A DNA stretch of 64,000 nucleotides from Bacillota bacterium. GTDB taxonomy: Bacteria > Bacillota > Clostridia > Lachnospirales > Lachnospiraceae. The notes under the pieces were generated by a model, which did not search any database, had not been told where the DNA came from, and was given only the letters and a program-made list of their open reading frames with translations. Position numbers and translations under genes: made by a program. Positions 42,893 to 51,184 of the stretch are shown in pieces; position 1 is the first letter of the stretch, and each line of letters begins with the position of its first letter. Location of the stretch: the NCBI GenBank assembly GCA_023392535.1, contig JAEVYY010000026.1, positions 248,001-312,000 of the forward strand, given 5' to 3'.

Positions 42893-44383
42893 ATGCCTAA
42901 ATTATTAGTTGAAATGGAAGACATTGTTAAGACCTTTCCAGGAGTAAAAGCTTTAAGCAATGCAAGATTAAATTTATATGAAGGAGAAGTTCTAGGGCTG
43001 CTTGGTGAAAATGGAGCAGGAAAATCAACTTTAATGAATGTTCTTGGCGGTATTTACAGGCCTGATTCGGGCCAGATCAAAATCAAAGGCAAAGAGGAAA
43101 AAATTGATAATGTTATAACAGCAGAAAAATTAGGAATTGCTTTTATTCACCAAGAAATAGCATTAGTTCCTTACCTGTCAGTAGCAGAAAATATCTTCTT
43201 AGGAAGAGAGTTAATGACTGCGGGAATGGTCGATAAAAACAAAATGTATAAAGAATCCAGACAATGGCTTGAAATGGTCGGTCTGGATGTAAATCCGGCA
43301 ACTCTGGTATGCAGATTAAGTATTGCAAGGCAACAAATGGTCGAGATAGCAAAAGCTTGTTCTTTGAATATGAAATTAATGATAATGGACGAACCGACAT
43401 CGTCTTTATCTGAAAAAGAAGTTGATTTATTGTTCGATATGATTAACAGACTAAAAAATAGAGGAATTGGAATCATTTATATTTCGCACAAACTTTCTGA
43501 AATTTTTACGATTACAGACCGAGTTTGTGTCATGCGGGATGGTAGCTATGTAGGGACAATTACAACAAAGGAAAGTGACCAGTCAGAATTGGTGCAAATG
43601 ATGGTAGGCCGTGAACTTACAAATTACTATGTCAGAACTTATAATGAGCCAGGCGAAATTGTACTGGAAGCAAAAAATATAAACGCAGGAAACCGGGTAG
43701 TTGATTGCAATTTCAATGTTCGTAAAGGTGAAATACTAGGCTTTTATGGATTAGTAGGTGCCGGACGTTCTGAACTGATAAAAGCAGTAATGGGTCTTTA
43801 TCCTCGAGATAGTGGTCAAATTTTCTTAAAGGGGAAGGATGTAACCAACCTGTCAACACTTAAAATTCAAGAAAATGGTCTGGCTCTGGTACCGGAGAAC
43901 CGAAAACTGGAAGGACTTATATTAAAAAACAGTATTATGTTTAATGTTAGTATTTCTGTCTTGGGGACTTTTATGAAACATTTTGTGGTTGATAGAAAAA
44001 AAGAAAAATTAGTTGTAGATAAAGGAATTACGGAATTAAATATAAAAACGCCTTCCAGAATGCAGGCGGTGCAAAATCTCTCTGGTGGAAATCAACAAAA
44101 AGTGGTGCTGGCAAAATGGTTAGTCTCCAATCCAGATGTGCTCATTCTGGATGAGCCTACAAGAGGTGTTGATGTTGGTGCCAAAGCTGAAATATACAGT
44201 ATTATGAATGATATGGCAGCAAAAGGAATGGCAATCATTATGATTTCTTCTGAAATGCCGGAAATTATGAATATGTGTGACAGAATGGTGATTATGAGTG
44301 AAGGTAAAATTAGAGGCGAGTTGGATAAAGCGGAATTTGAACAGCAGAAAATTTTGTATTATGCGGTTGCGGAGGAAATTTAA
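42893..44383 (+). CDS. Sugar ABC transporter ATP-binding protein (RbsA-like, duplicated ATPase)
   Basis: Cytoplasmic ATPase of a ribose-type importer, 496 residues with two ABC domains in tandem as in RbsA. The first half has Walker A GENGAGKSTLM and Walker B MIMDEPTSSL; the second half has a degenerate GLVGAGRSELI at the P-loop position, the signature LSGGNQQKV and Walker B LILDEPTRGVDVG. The degenerate second P-loop is usual in this family. Its stop is immediately followed by the permease start. Confidence 0.96.
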   Translation: MPKLLVEMEDIVKTFPGVKALSNARLNLYEGEVLGLLGENGAGKSTLMNVLGGIYRPDSGQIKIKGKEEKIDNVITAEKLGIAFIHQEIALVPYLSVAENIFLGRELMTAGMVDKNKMYKESRQWLEMVGLDVNPATLVCRLSIARQQMVEIAKACSLNMKLMIMDEPTSSLSEKEVDLLFDMINRLKNRGIGIIYISHKLSEIFTITDRVCVMRDGSYVGTITTKESDQSELVQMMVGRELTNYYVRTYNEPGEIVLEAKNINAGNRVVDCNFNVRKGEILGFYGLVGAGRSELIKAVMGLYPRDSGQIFLKGKDVTNLSTLKIQENGLALVPENRKLEGLILKNSIMFNVSISVLGTFMKHFVVDRKKEKLVVDKGITELNIKTPSRMQAVQNLSGGNQQKVVLAKWLVSNPDVLILDEPTRGVDVGAKAEIYSIMNDMAAKGMAIIMISSEMPEIMNMCDRMVIMSEGKIRGELDKAEFEQQKILYYAVAEEI

Positions 44384-45382
44384 ATGAAAGAAAAGTTGAA
44401 TCAATATGAAGATAATATAATATTAGGACCAATCATACGCTACTTCAAACAAAATTTTGGCATTGTAATGGCACTTATGGTTCTTTGCATTACCTTAAGC
44501 ATTACGGCGGATAATTTTGCAACAGTAAATAACTGGCTAACGATTCTAAGAACGGTATCGACCACGGGCCTTCTGGCAATTGGTGTTACACTTGCCATCA
44601 TGCTGGGTGGTATTGATTTAATCGCAGGAGCAATGATCGCATGTTCGGGTTGCATCTGTGTGGTTGCAATGGAGAGAGCAGGACTGCCGATGGTGGTCGC
44701 GATTATTTTAGGTTTGGTAGTAGGTGTTTTAGTAGGATTATTAAATGGTGTAATTATTGCGTACAGTGGAATTCATCCTTTTGTTGTTACATTAGCTATG
44801 CAGAGCATTCTTAGAGGAGCGGCCTATCTGATCGCAAATGGTCAACCGGTACCGCTTTATGTAAATGAAATTTTTCCGATCATTGGAACGGGTTCGTTAG
44901 GAATTATCCCTTATCCAATTATTTATATGTTAATTTGTTTCTTTCTGTTATATATGCTGTTAAATAAAACAAAAATGGGAAGGTACATATATGCTGTCGG
45001 AGGAAATGCAACGGCGGCCCAATTTTCAGGTATCAATATCAAAAAAGTAAAGATAACAGTATGGACGATTAGTGGTGTATTAGCGGCTTTCGCGGGTATC
45101 GTAATGGCAGCAAGATTATCTTCGGGACAGCCGAGTACGTCGGTCGGTGCAGAAACAGATGCAATCGCGGCGAGCGTATTAGGTGGTGTCAGTATGTACG
45201 GCGGAGTAGGTGGAGCTGGTGGTGTACTGATTGGTGTATTGGTGATAGGAGTAATTAGTAATGGTCTTACACTACTGCATGTCAATTCCAACTGGCAGTA
45301 TGTTGCAAAGGGAATCATTATCTTATTAGCGGTCTATATTGATATGATCAGACAAAAGAAAATGCAGTCCAGAAGTGAATAA
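44384..45382 (+). CDS. Sugar ABC transporter permease (RbsC-like)
   Basis: Integral membrane permease of 332 residues with about nine hydrophobic segments. It carries the RbsC family pattern (ITLAIMLGGIDLI-type stretch, AYSGIHPFVVTLAMQSILRGAAYL, and GRYIYAVGGNATAAQFSGIN). It starts directly at the base after the ATPase stop, so the two are coupled. With the upstream binding protein it makes a complete importer for a ribose-like sugar. Confidence 0.95.
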   Translation: MKEKLNQYEDNIILGPIIRYFKQNFGIVMALMVLCITLSITADNFATVNNWLTILRTVSTTGLLAIGVTLAIMLGGIDLIAGAMIACSGCICVVAMERAGLPMVVAIILGLVVGVLVGLLNGVIIAYSGIHPFVVTLAMQSILRGAAYLIANGQPVPLYVNEIFPIIGTGSLGIIPYPIIYMLICFFLLYMLLNKTKMGRYIYAVGGNATAAQFSGINIKKVKITVWTISGVLAAFAGIVMAARLSSGQPSTSVGAETDAIAASVLGGVSMYGGVGGAGGVLIGVLVIGVISNGLTLLHVNSNWQYVAKGIIILLAVYIDMIRQKKMQSRSE

Positions 45383-45410
45383 TAAAACAAAATATAAGGA
45401 GATTACTATT

Positions 45411-46292
45411 ATGTTAGTTAATATGAAAGATATGTTACAGGATGCGGAAAAACACAATTATGCGATTGGTTCTCTCAATACTCCCAATTTAGAGACCCTG
45501 AGGGCAGTCATTGGGGCAGCAGAAGAATTAAAATGTCCCATTATTATTAACCACGCACAGGGGCATGAAAATGTAGTGAAACTCGAGACGATTGCACCAT
45601 TAATGAAAATGTATGCAGAGAATGCAAAAGTTCCGGTAGCCATGCATATTGATCATGGCTTAGATATTAATTTTTCCATGAGAGCGATTAGAGCTGGATT
45701 TAGTTCTATTATGTGTGACCGTTCGGATTACCCATTGGAAGAAAATATAGCCTTGACGAAATCCTTTGTTGAATTAGTAAAACCGCTTGGAATTACCGTT
45801 GAGGCAGAACTTGGTGCAATGCCGAATAATATGCCTTGTGAAGTGCCTGGGCAGGAGCAGTCAGATTTAAGTGATTTAACCCGATACTACACTTCTGTAG
45901 AAGAAGCAAGAGTATTCGCTGAAGCAACTAAGGTTGATGTTTTGGCAATTTCTATTGGAACAGTACATGGAATGTATAAAGAAAAATCAGATTTAGATAT
46001 TCAACGTATAGAGGATATTAAGAAGGCAATAAAAGGAACGGGAACACATCTTGGAATGCATGGCTGTTCCGGAACAGAGCCGGACCAGGTAGTGGCGGCT
46101 ATTCATGCAGGAATCAGAAAAATTAATTATTTTACAGCAATGGATACGCAGGTAACACCAGCGATTAAACAAATGATAGATGATTATGATGGAAGACCGC
46201 TAAACTATTCCTTGATGGCAAATCTGGCAATGGAAGAATTGAAAAAAGGCGCTAAATATGCAATGGAACTATTTATGACTACCAAACAATAA
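45411..46292 (+). CDS. Divergent class II aldolase of the sugar locus
   Basis: Class II (metal-dependent) aldolase of 293 residues in the fructose/tagatose-bisphosphate aldolase family. The metal ligands are kept in MHIDHG, GTVHGMY and GMHGCSG. Substrate loops differ from the glycolytic paralogue at 16686: FDGSHYP is replaced by CDRSDYP, HGGTG by HGCSG, and INVNTE by INYFTAMD. This suggests a different phosphosugar, such as a ketose 1-phosphate or a pentulose phosphate. ATG 45411 follows AAGGAG; the frame extends upstream into the permease gene but without a site. Confidence 0.85.
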   Translation: MLVNMKDMLQDAEKHNYAIGSLNTPNLETLRAVIGAAEELKCPIIINHAQGHENVVKLETIAPLMKMYAENAKVPVAMHIDHGLDINFSMRAIRAGFSSIMCDRSDYPLEENIALTKSFVELVKPLGITVEAELGAMPNNMPCEVPGQEQSDLSDLTRYYTSVEEARVFAEATKVDVLAISIGTVHGMYKEKSDLDIQRIEDIKKAIKGTGTHLGMHGCSGTEPDQVVAAIHAGIRKINYFTAMDTQVTPAIKQMIDDYDGRPLNYSLMANLAMEELKKGAKYAMELFMTTKQ

Positions 46293-46341
46293 ATAAAAAT
46301 ATTTCATCTATTTTGCGGTTCAAAGGAAGGTGCTAGGTTAT

Positions 46342-47829
46342 ATGTATGTAGGGCTTGATATTGGAACATCAGGAACAAAGGCTGCACTTGTTAAAGAAAA
46401 TGGAAACGTGTTAAAAGAACATCAAATTAATTATAAATTCAGTAATCTTCAAAATGGATATCGGGAACTTGACGCTAAAGAAGTGTGGATGGCTGTAAAA
46501 GAATGTCTTTATAAAGTGGGACATGATGAGATGGTTAAGACCGTTACAGTATCTGCATTGGGAGAAGCTATTATTTTGTTGGACCGGAGTGGAAGCATAT
46601 TAGGTCCGAGTATTACAGGAACGGACCAAAGAGGAGCGGAAGAGATAGAAGAAATATGTTCCAGATTCCAAAAGGATTACTTGACAAATATTACAGGACT
46701 AAATATGAGCTCTATTTATTCGGCCAATAAAATAGTCTGGTTAAAAAAGCATCGTAAGCCGCTATATAAAAAAGCCTGGAAGATAGTGACCTTTCAAGAT
46801 TTTATTATTTACAAGCTCACCGGAGAAACGCTTATAGATTTTTCAATGGCATCCAGAACCCTACTGTTCGATATACAAAAGAATGATTGGTGTGAAGAAT
46901 TATTAATAGGTTTGGAAATCGAACGAGAAAAGCTATCAATACCTATTCGGGGAGGCTCTATTGTCGGAAAAATAAATCGTAATGTTGCGGATGAAATAGG
47001 AATATCTACTGCCATTCAAATTGTGGCAGGAACGCATGATCATATAGGTAATGCAATTGGGAGCGGGACAATTCATTATGGAGAGTGTACCAATACGGTG
47101 GGAACGACAGAGGGATTAACGGCATTAATTAATAGAGAACAGCTCAATACTAAAAATATTGTAGCTTATCAAATTTCATGCGAACCGTTTGTTTTGCCCG
47201 GTGTATTTAATACGGTTGCCTGGAATAATACCTCAGGGGTATTGCTTCGTTGGTTTACAGAAGAATTTATAAAAAAAGACCATAATGATGACTTAATTGG
47301 AACCTATAAAAAATTAAATGCCAAAATGCATAATGAGCCAACTAAATTACTTGTTTTACCTCATTTTTCTGGAGCTGCAACGCCATATATGGATAGTCAG
47401 TCCAAAGGAGCCATCCTGGGACTGACATTGGGAACGAGCAGTAGTGAAATTTATAAGGCTCTGATGGAAGGAGCTAATTATGAACTGGCGCTTATTTTAG
47501 AGTGCCTTAAAAAAACGGGATTTCGTTTATCAAAGTTGACAGCAACTGGAGGTGCTCTTTCCAGACAATTATTGCAGATAAAAGCTGATATCTTAGGGAT
47601 AGAAATTCATACTGTCCAAAATAAGCAGACTGGTATACTTGGTGGAGCAATTTTAGGAGCTGTTGCAGTTGGAGATTTTGATGATTTATCAGATGCCGTT
47701 CGTCACATGGTAAAAATGGCTGATGTCTATGAACCAGATGAATATAGAAGAAAAATTTATCAGGAGCGAATGCGGATGTATCAAAAATTATATCCAATGT
47801 TAGTTGAAATCAATCATGAGTTAGTATGA
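46342..47829 (+). CDS. FGGY-family carbohydrate kinase A
   Basis: Predicted sugar kinase of 495 residues. The N-terminal ATP/sugar fold begins MYVGLDIGTSGTKAAL; the catalytic Asp lies in AGTHDHIGNAIGSG, and the C-terminal lobe has LTATGGALSRQLLQIKADILG. Similar kinases act on xylulose, gluconate, fuculose or apulose. I chose ATG 46342 because AAGGAAGG lies eleven bases upstream; GTG 46330 overlaps that site. It sits between the aldolase and the split transketolase. A second, only moderately similar FGGY kinase is encoded downstream at 49701, so the two probably act on different ketoses. Confidence 0.88.
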   Translation: MYVGLDIGTSGTKAALVKENGNVLKEHQINYKFSNLQNGYRELDAKEVWMAVKECLYKVGHDEMVKTVTVSALGEAIILLDRSGSILGPSITGTDQRGAEEIEEICSRFQKDYLTNITGLNMSSIYSANKIVWLKKHRKPLYKKAWKIVTFQDFIIYKLTGETLIDFSMASRTLLFDIQKNDWCEELLIGLEIEREKLSIPIRGGSIVGKINRNVADEIGISTAIQIVAGTHDHIGNAIGSGTIHYGECTNTVGTTEGLTALINREQLNTKNIVAYQISCEPFVLPGVFNTVAWNNTSGVLLRWFTEEFIKKDHNDDLIGTYKKLNAKMHNEPTKLLVLPHFSGAATPYMDSQSKGAILGLTLGTSSSEIYKALMEGANYELALILECLKKTGFRLSKLTATGGALSRQLLQIKADILGIEIHTVQNKQTGILGGAILGAVAVGDFDDLSDAVRHMVKMADVYEPDEYRRKIYQERMRMYQKLYPMLVEINHELV

Positions 47830-47875
47830 GAATAACCCTGTAGAATATAAAAATGATACAGTGTGGAGGTAGTAG

Positions 47876-48745
47876 ATGGAAAAAGAAAAGAGACAGTCAT
47901 TGAAAATAAAGGCAATGCAAATTAGAATGGAATGTCTGCAAGCAATTAAAACAGCAGGTTCTGGTCACATAGGAGGATCATTTTCATTGGCGGAACTACT
48001 GTCTGTGTTATATTTCGACGAAATGAAAGTAGATCCCAATAATCCCAGGAAGGAAAATAGAGATAGATTCGTTTTATCAAAGGGGCATTGTGCTCCCGCT
48101 GTTTATGCAACGCTTTCATTAAAAGGATATTTTCCGCTGGAAGAATTGGCTACCTTGAGAAAAATTGATAGCGATTTATCGGGGCATATAGAAATGAAGC
48201 ATATCCCAGGGGTTGATATGTCTGCCGGGTCTTTGGGGCAAGGACTATCGGTAGCAGTCGGAATGGCATTGTCGGCTAAGACATATGAAAAAGATTATAG
48301 AACCTACTGTATACTTGGGGACGGTGAGATACAGGAGGGACAAGTATGGGAAGCTGCTATGAGTGCGGGTAATTTTCATTTAGATAATTTGGTTGCAATA
48401 GTAGACAATAATAAGCTTCAATTGGACGGAACAGTGGAAGAGATAATGTCTCCCTACCCTATTGACCAGAAGTTCAGCAGTTTTAAGTGGAATACCATTG
48501 TTATTGATGGACATGATGTGGAACAGGTTGCGAATGCTTTAAAAAAAGCAAGAGAAACAAAAGGAAAGCCAACACTAATTGTAGCTGAAACAATAAAGGG
48601 AAAAGGAGCTTCTGTATTTGAAAACCAAGTTAGGTTTCACGGGGGGAAGCCTACAGAAGCAGAATTTGAGGTAGCATTCTGTGAATTAAATTCCAAAATA
48701 AAAGAACTGGAGGGACTGATGAATGGGAGAAGCAGTTGCTACTAG
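47876..48745 (+). CDS. Transketolase, N-terminal (thiamine-binding) subunit
   Basis: N-terminal half of a split transketolase, 289 residues. It holds the diphosphate-binding part of the ThDP site: HIGGSFSLAELLSVLYF, SKGHCAPAVYATL, and ILGDGEIQEGQVWEAA...NN (the GDG-N motif). Split transketolases work as heterotetramers with the C-terminal subunit. Its last 23 bases overlap the next gene. It could transfer a two-carbon ketol unit from a pathway-specific ketose phosphate rather than serve central metabolism. Confidence 0.93.
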   Translation: MEKEKRQSLKIKAMQIRMECLQAIKTAGSGHIGGSFSLAELLSVLYFDEMKVDPNNPRKENRDRFVLSKGHCAPAVYATLSLKGYFPLEELATLRKIDSDLSGHIEMKHIPGVDMSAGSLGQGLSVAVGMALSAKTYEKDYRTYCILGDGEIQEGQVWEAAMSAGNFHLDNLVAIVDNNKLQLDGTVEEIMSPYPIDQKFSSFKWNTIVIDGHDVEQVANALKKARETKGKPTLIVAETIKGKGASVFENQVRFHGGKPTEAEFEVAFCELNSKIKELEGLMNGRSSCY

Positions 48746-49685
48746 GGTAGCATATGGTAAAGCACTGTGCGAGTTTGGTTCGGATAAAGATATTGTGGCT
48801 CTTGATGCGGATTTAGCATGTTGTACGATGTCCATTGATTTTGCAAGAAAGTATCCGGAACGATTTTATAATGTAGGCATTGCAGAAGCTAATATGATTG
48901 ATATTGCAGCAGGATTTGCTACAACAGGAAAAATTCCATTTTGTCACTCTTTTGCTATGTTTACAGCAGGCAGAGGATATGACCAGATTCGTAATAATAT
49001 TGCATATCCGGAGTTAAACGTTAAAATTATAGGAAGCCATGCCGGACTCACGGTTGGTGAAGATGGTGCGACTCATCAGTGTATTGAGGATGTGGGCTTA
49101 ATGCGCACGATTCCTGGTATGACGGTGATTGTCCCTTGTGATGCAAATGAGACAAGAGAAGCTGTAAAAGCAATGCTTGCATATAAAGGACCTTGTTATT
49201 TACGCACGAGCAGATATGAAAATGATGTAATTACAGACAAGTTTAGTGATTATAAATTTGAAATTGGAAAAGGAATTGAGTTAAAAAAAGGAAAAGATGT
49301 TACTATCGTATCTTATGGACTTATGGTCCAAATAGCTTTAAAGGCTGCAGAACGCTTAATAAAAGAAGGAATTGATGCTAGAATCATTGATATGCATACC
49401 ATAAAACCATTTGATAAGGATATCGTACTAAAAGCAGCCGAAGAAACGGGCGCAATCGTAACGGCGGAGGAGCATAATATAATAGGGGGGCTTGGCTCTG
49501 CTGTATCAGAATTAATAGTCGAAAATAATCTTGTTCCAGTGGAACGAGTAGGTGTAAACGACATGTTTGGACATTCGGGTAGTGCAGAAGAATTATTAGA
49601 ACTTTATAACTTGAATGAAAAAACAATTATAAAAAAAGTAAAAAAAGCAATTATGCGCAAGAACGAGTTAGTTTTAGACTATTAA
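48723..49685 (+). CDS. Transketolase, C-terminal (pyrimidine-binding) subunit
   Basis: C-terminal half of the split transketolase, 320 residues. It carries the pyrimidine-binding domain with the cofactor-activating Glu in YNVGIAEANMIDIAAG, the GLTVGEDGATHQCIEDVG loop and the C-terminal domain (VTAEEHNIIGGLGSAVSE). It overlaps the N-terminal subunit gene by 23 bases and is clearly coupled to it. Confidence 0.94.
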   Translation: MGEAVATRVAYGKALCEFGSDKDIVALDADLACCTMSIDFARKYPERFYNVGIAEANMIDIAAGFATTGKIPFCHSFAMFTAGRGYDQIRNNIAYPELNVKIIGSHAGLTVGEDGATHQCIEDVGLMRTIPGMTVIVPCDANETREAVKAMLAYKGPCYLRTSRYENDVITDKFSDYKFEIGKGIELKKGKDVTIVSYGLMVQIALKAAERLIKEGIDARIIDMHTIKPFDKDIVLKAAEETGAIVTAEEHNIIGGLGSAVSELIVENNLVPVERVGVNDMFGHSGSAEELLELYNLNEKTIIKKVKKAIMRKNELVLDY

Positions 49686-49700
49686 AAAGGAGATATCTAT

Positions 49701-51170
49701 ATGGCTTATATTGGGCTTGATATTGGGACATCTGGTTGTAAGGCATCTGTTGTCACAAAAGAAGCAAAGATCCTTGCTACGGCACATGCAGAATATGAGT
49801 TGAAATATCCTGAAAAGGGATATGTGGAATTAGACCCGAACGAAATCTATGAAAAAATGAAAGAAGTGCTTAAAAAATTAGCGCCGATGTCAAATGATGT
49901 CACTTCATTATCTTTATCTAGTTTTGGAGAAGCTTTTGTTCTTCTTGATGAAACGGGTATTCCATTATGCAATTTTATAACGTATGCCGATAATCGCTGT
50001 GCAGGAATCGATAAGCAACTGCTTAAACAGTTCTCGGCAAAAAAAATTTTTGATATCACAGGAGTAGTACCAAACCAATCGTTTTCCTTGTGCAAGCTTT
50101 TGTGGCTTAGGAAGCATCAACCGAATCTGATAAAGCGTACACATAGTATATTTCTTGCAAATGATTATTACAATTACCTGCTTACCGGAAACAGAGCTGT
50201 CGATTATGGAACGGCATCAAAGACATTATTATTTGATATTCATAAGGAAGACTGGTCTGAAGAATTACTTCAGGAATTTGATTTTCCTAGAAAATGGTTT
50301 TCGCCGGTAAAACGCGTAGGAACTCTGTTGGGTAAATTAAGAGCCGAATTGGCAAAAGAATTGGGATTGCATGAGGATCTATTGATCTATTTGGGATGTC
50401 ATGATCAATGCAGTGCGACATTAGGGGGAGGTGTATTTTCTCCTTATAGTGCAATGATCGGGGAAGGTTCTACAGAGAGTATTAATTTAATAGTTGATTC
50501 CTCTGTATTTGAGCATTCAGAGGAACTCATCAAACACAAATTATGTGTGGAACCATTTGTGACAGAGAATCATTATATACTTCCAGCAGCTATCTTAACA
50601 TATGGAAATTCTATTAGATGGTATCTTAATACCATAGAGACAGGAATAGTTAAAAATGTTCCGGAGGATAAAACAGTCTTTGACTTTTTAGAGGAAAACA
50701 GCAGAGAAGAGACAGAACTAATATTTTTACCTCATTTATCTGGGGTCAATATCATGGAACCTGATTCTAAGGTACCGGGTGGATTTTTAGGGATTACACT
50801 AGAGACAAAAAGATGGGAACTTTATCGGGCTGTTATGCAAGGGTTAAATTTTGAAACCAAAATTAATTTTGATCTCTTACGAAAGCTTGGCTTGTCAATT
50901 CAGGCGCTTAGCGCAACAGGTGGGATTACTAATTCTTCCTTATTTATGCAGCTGAAGGCAGATACTCTTCAGATGAAGATTCAAATATTAGATAATTCTG
51001 AAGCAGGCATTATGGGATTGGCTATGATATGTGCAGTAGCAGAAGGAGATTATGATGATTATACAACAGCCATAAAACAGTTTGTATCAATCAGGAAAGA
51101 ATTTAATCCAGAAAAAAATTACAGTAAACTTTTTAAACAATACAAAAAAATAAGACAGAAGTTAAAATAG
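49701..51170 (+). CDS. FGGY-family carbohydrate kinase B
   Basis: Second kinase of the operon, 489 residues, starting MAYIGLDIGTSGCKASVV with an AAAGGAG site. The catalytic Asp lies in LGCHDQCSATLGGG, and the nucleotide-binding lobe contains LSATGGITNSSLFMQLKADT. It shares the fold with kinase A but differs clearly in the sugar-binding middle part (for example ITYADNRCAGID versus ITGTDQRGAEEI). It is followed 14 bases later by the isomerase gene, so it may phosphorylate the product of that isomerase. Confidence 0.88.
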   Translation: MAYIGLDIGTSGCKASVVTKEAKILATAHAEYELKYPEKGYVELDPNEIYEKMKEVLKKLAPMSNDVTSLSLSSFGEAFVLLDETGIPLCNFITYADNRCAGIDKQLLKQFSAKKIFDITGVVPNQSFSLCKLLWLRKHQPNLIKRTHSIFLANDYYNYLLTGNRAVDYGTASKTLLFDIHKEDWSEELLQEFDFPRKWFSPVKRVGTLLGKLRAELAKELGLHEDLLIYLGCHDQCSATLGGGVFSPYSAMIGEGSTESINLIVDSSVFEHSEELIKHKLCVEPFVTENHYILPAAILTYGNSIRWYLNTIETGIVKNVPEDKTVFDFLEENSREETELIFLPHLSGVNIMEPDSKVPGGFLGITLETKRWELYRAVMQGLNFETKINFDLLRKLGLSIQALSATGGITNSSLFMQLKADTLQMKIQILDNSEAGIMGLAMICAVAEGDYDDYTTAIKQFVSIRKEFNPEKNYSKLFKQYKKIRQKLK

Positions 51171-51184
51171 GAAAGGCAGAGCAT

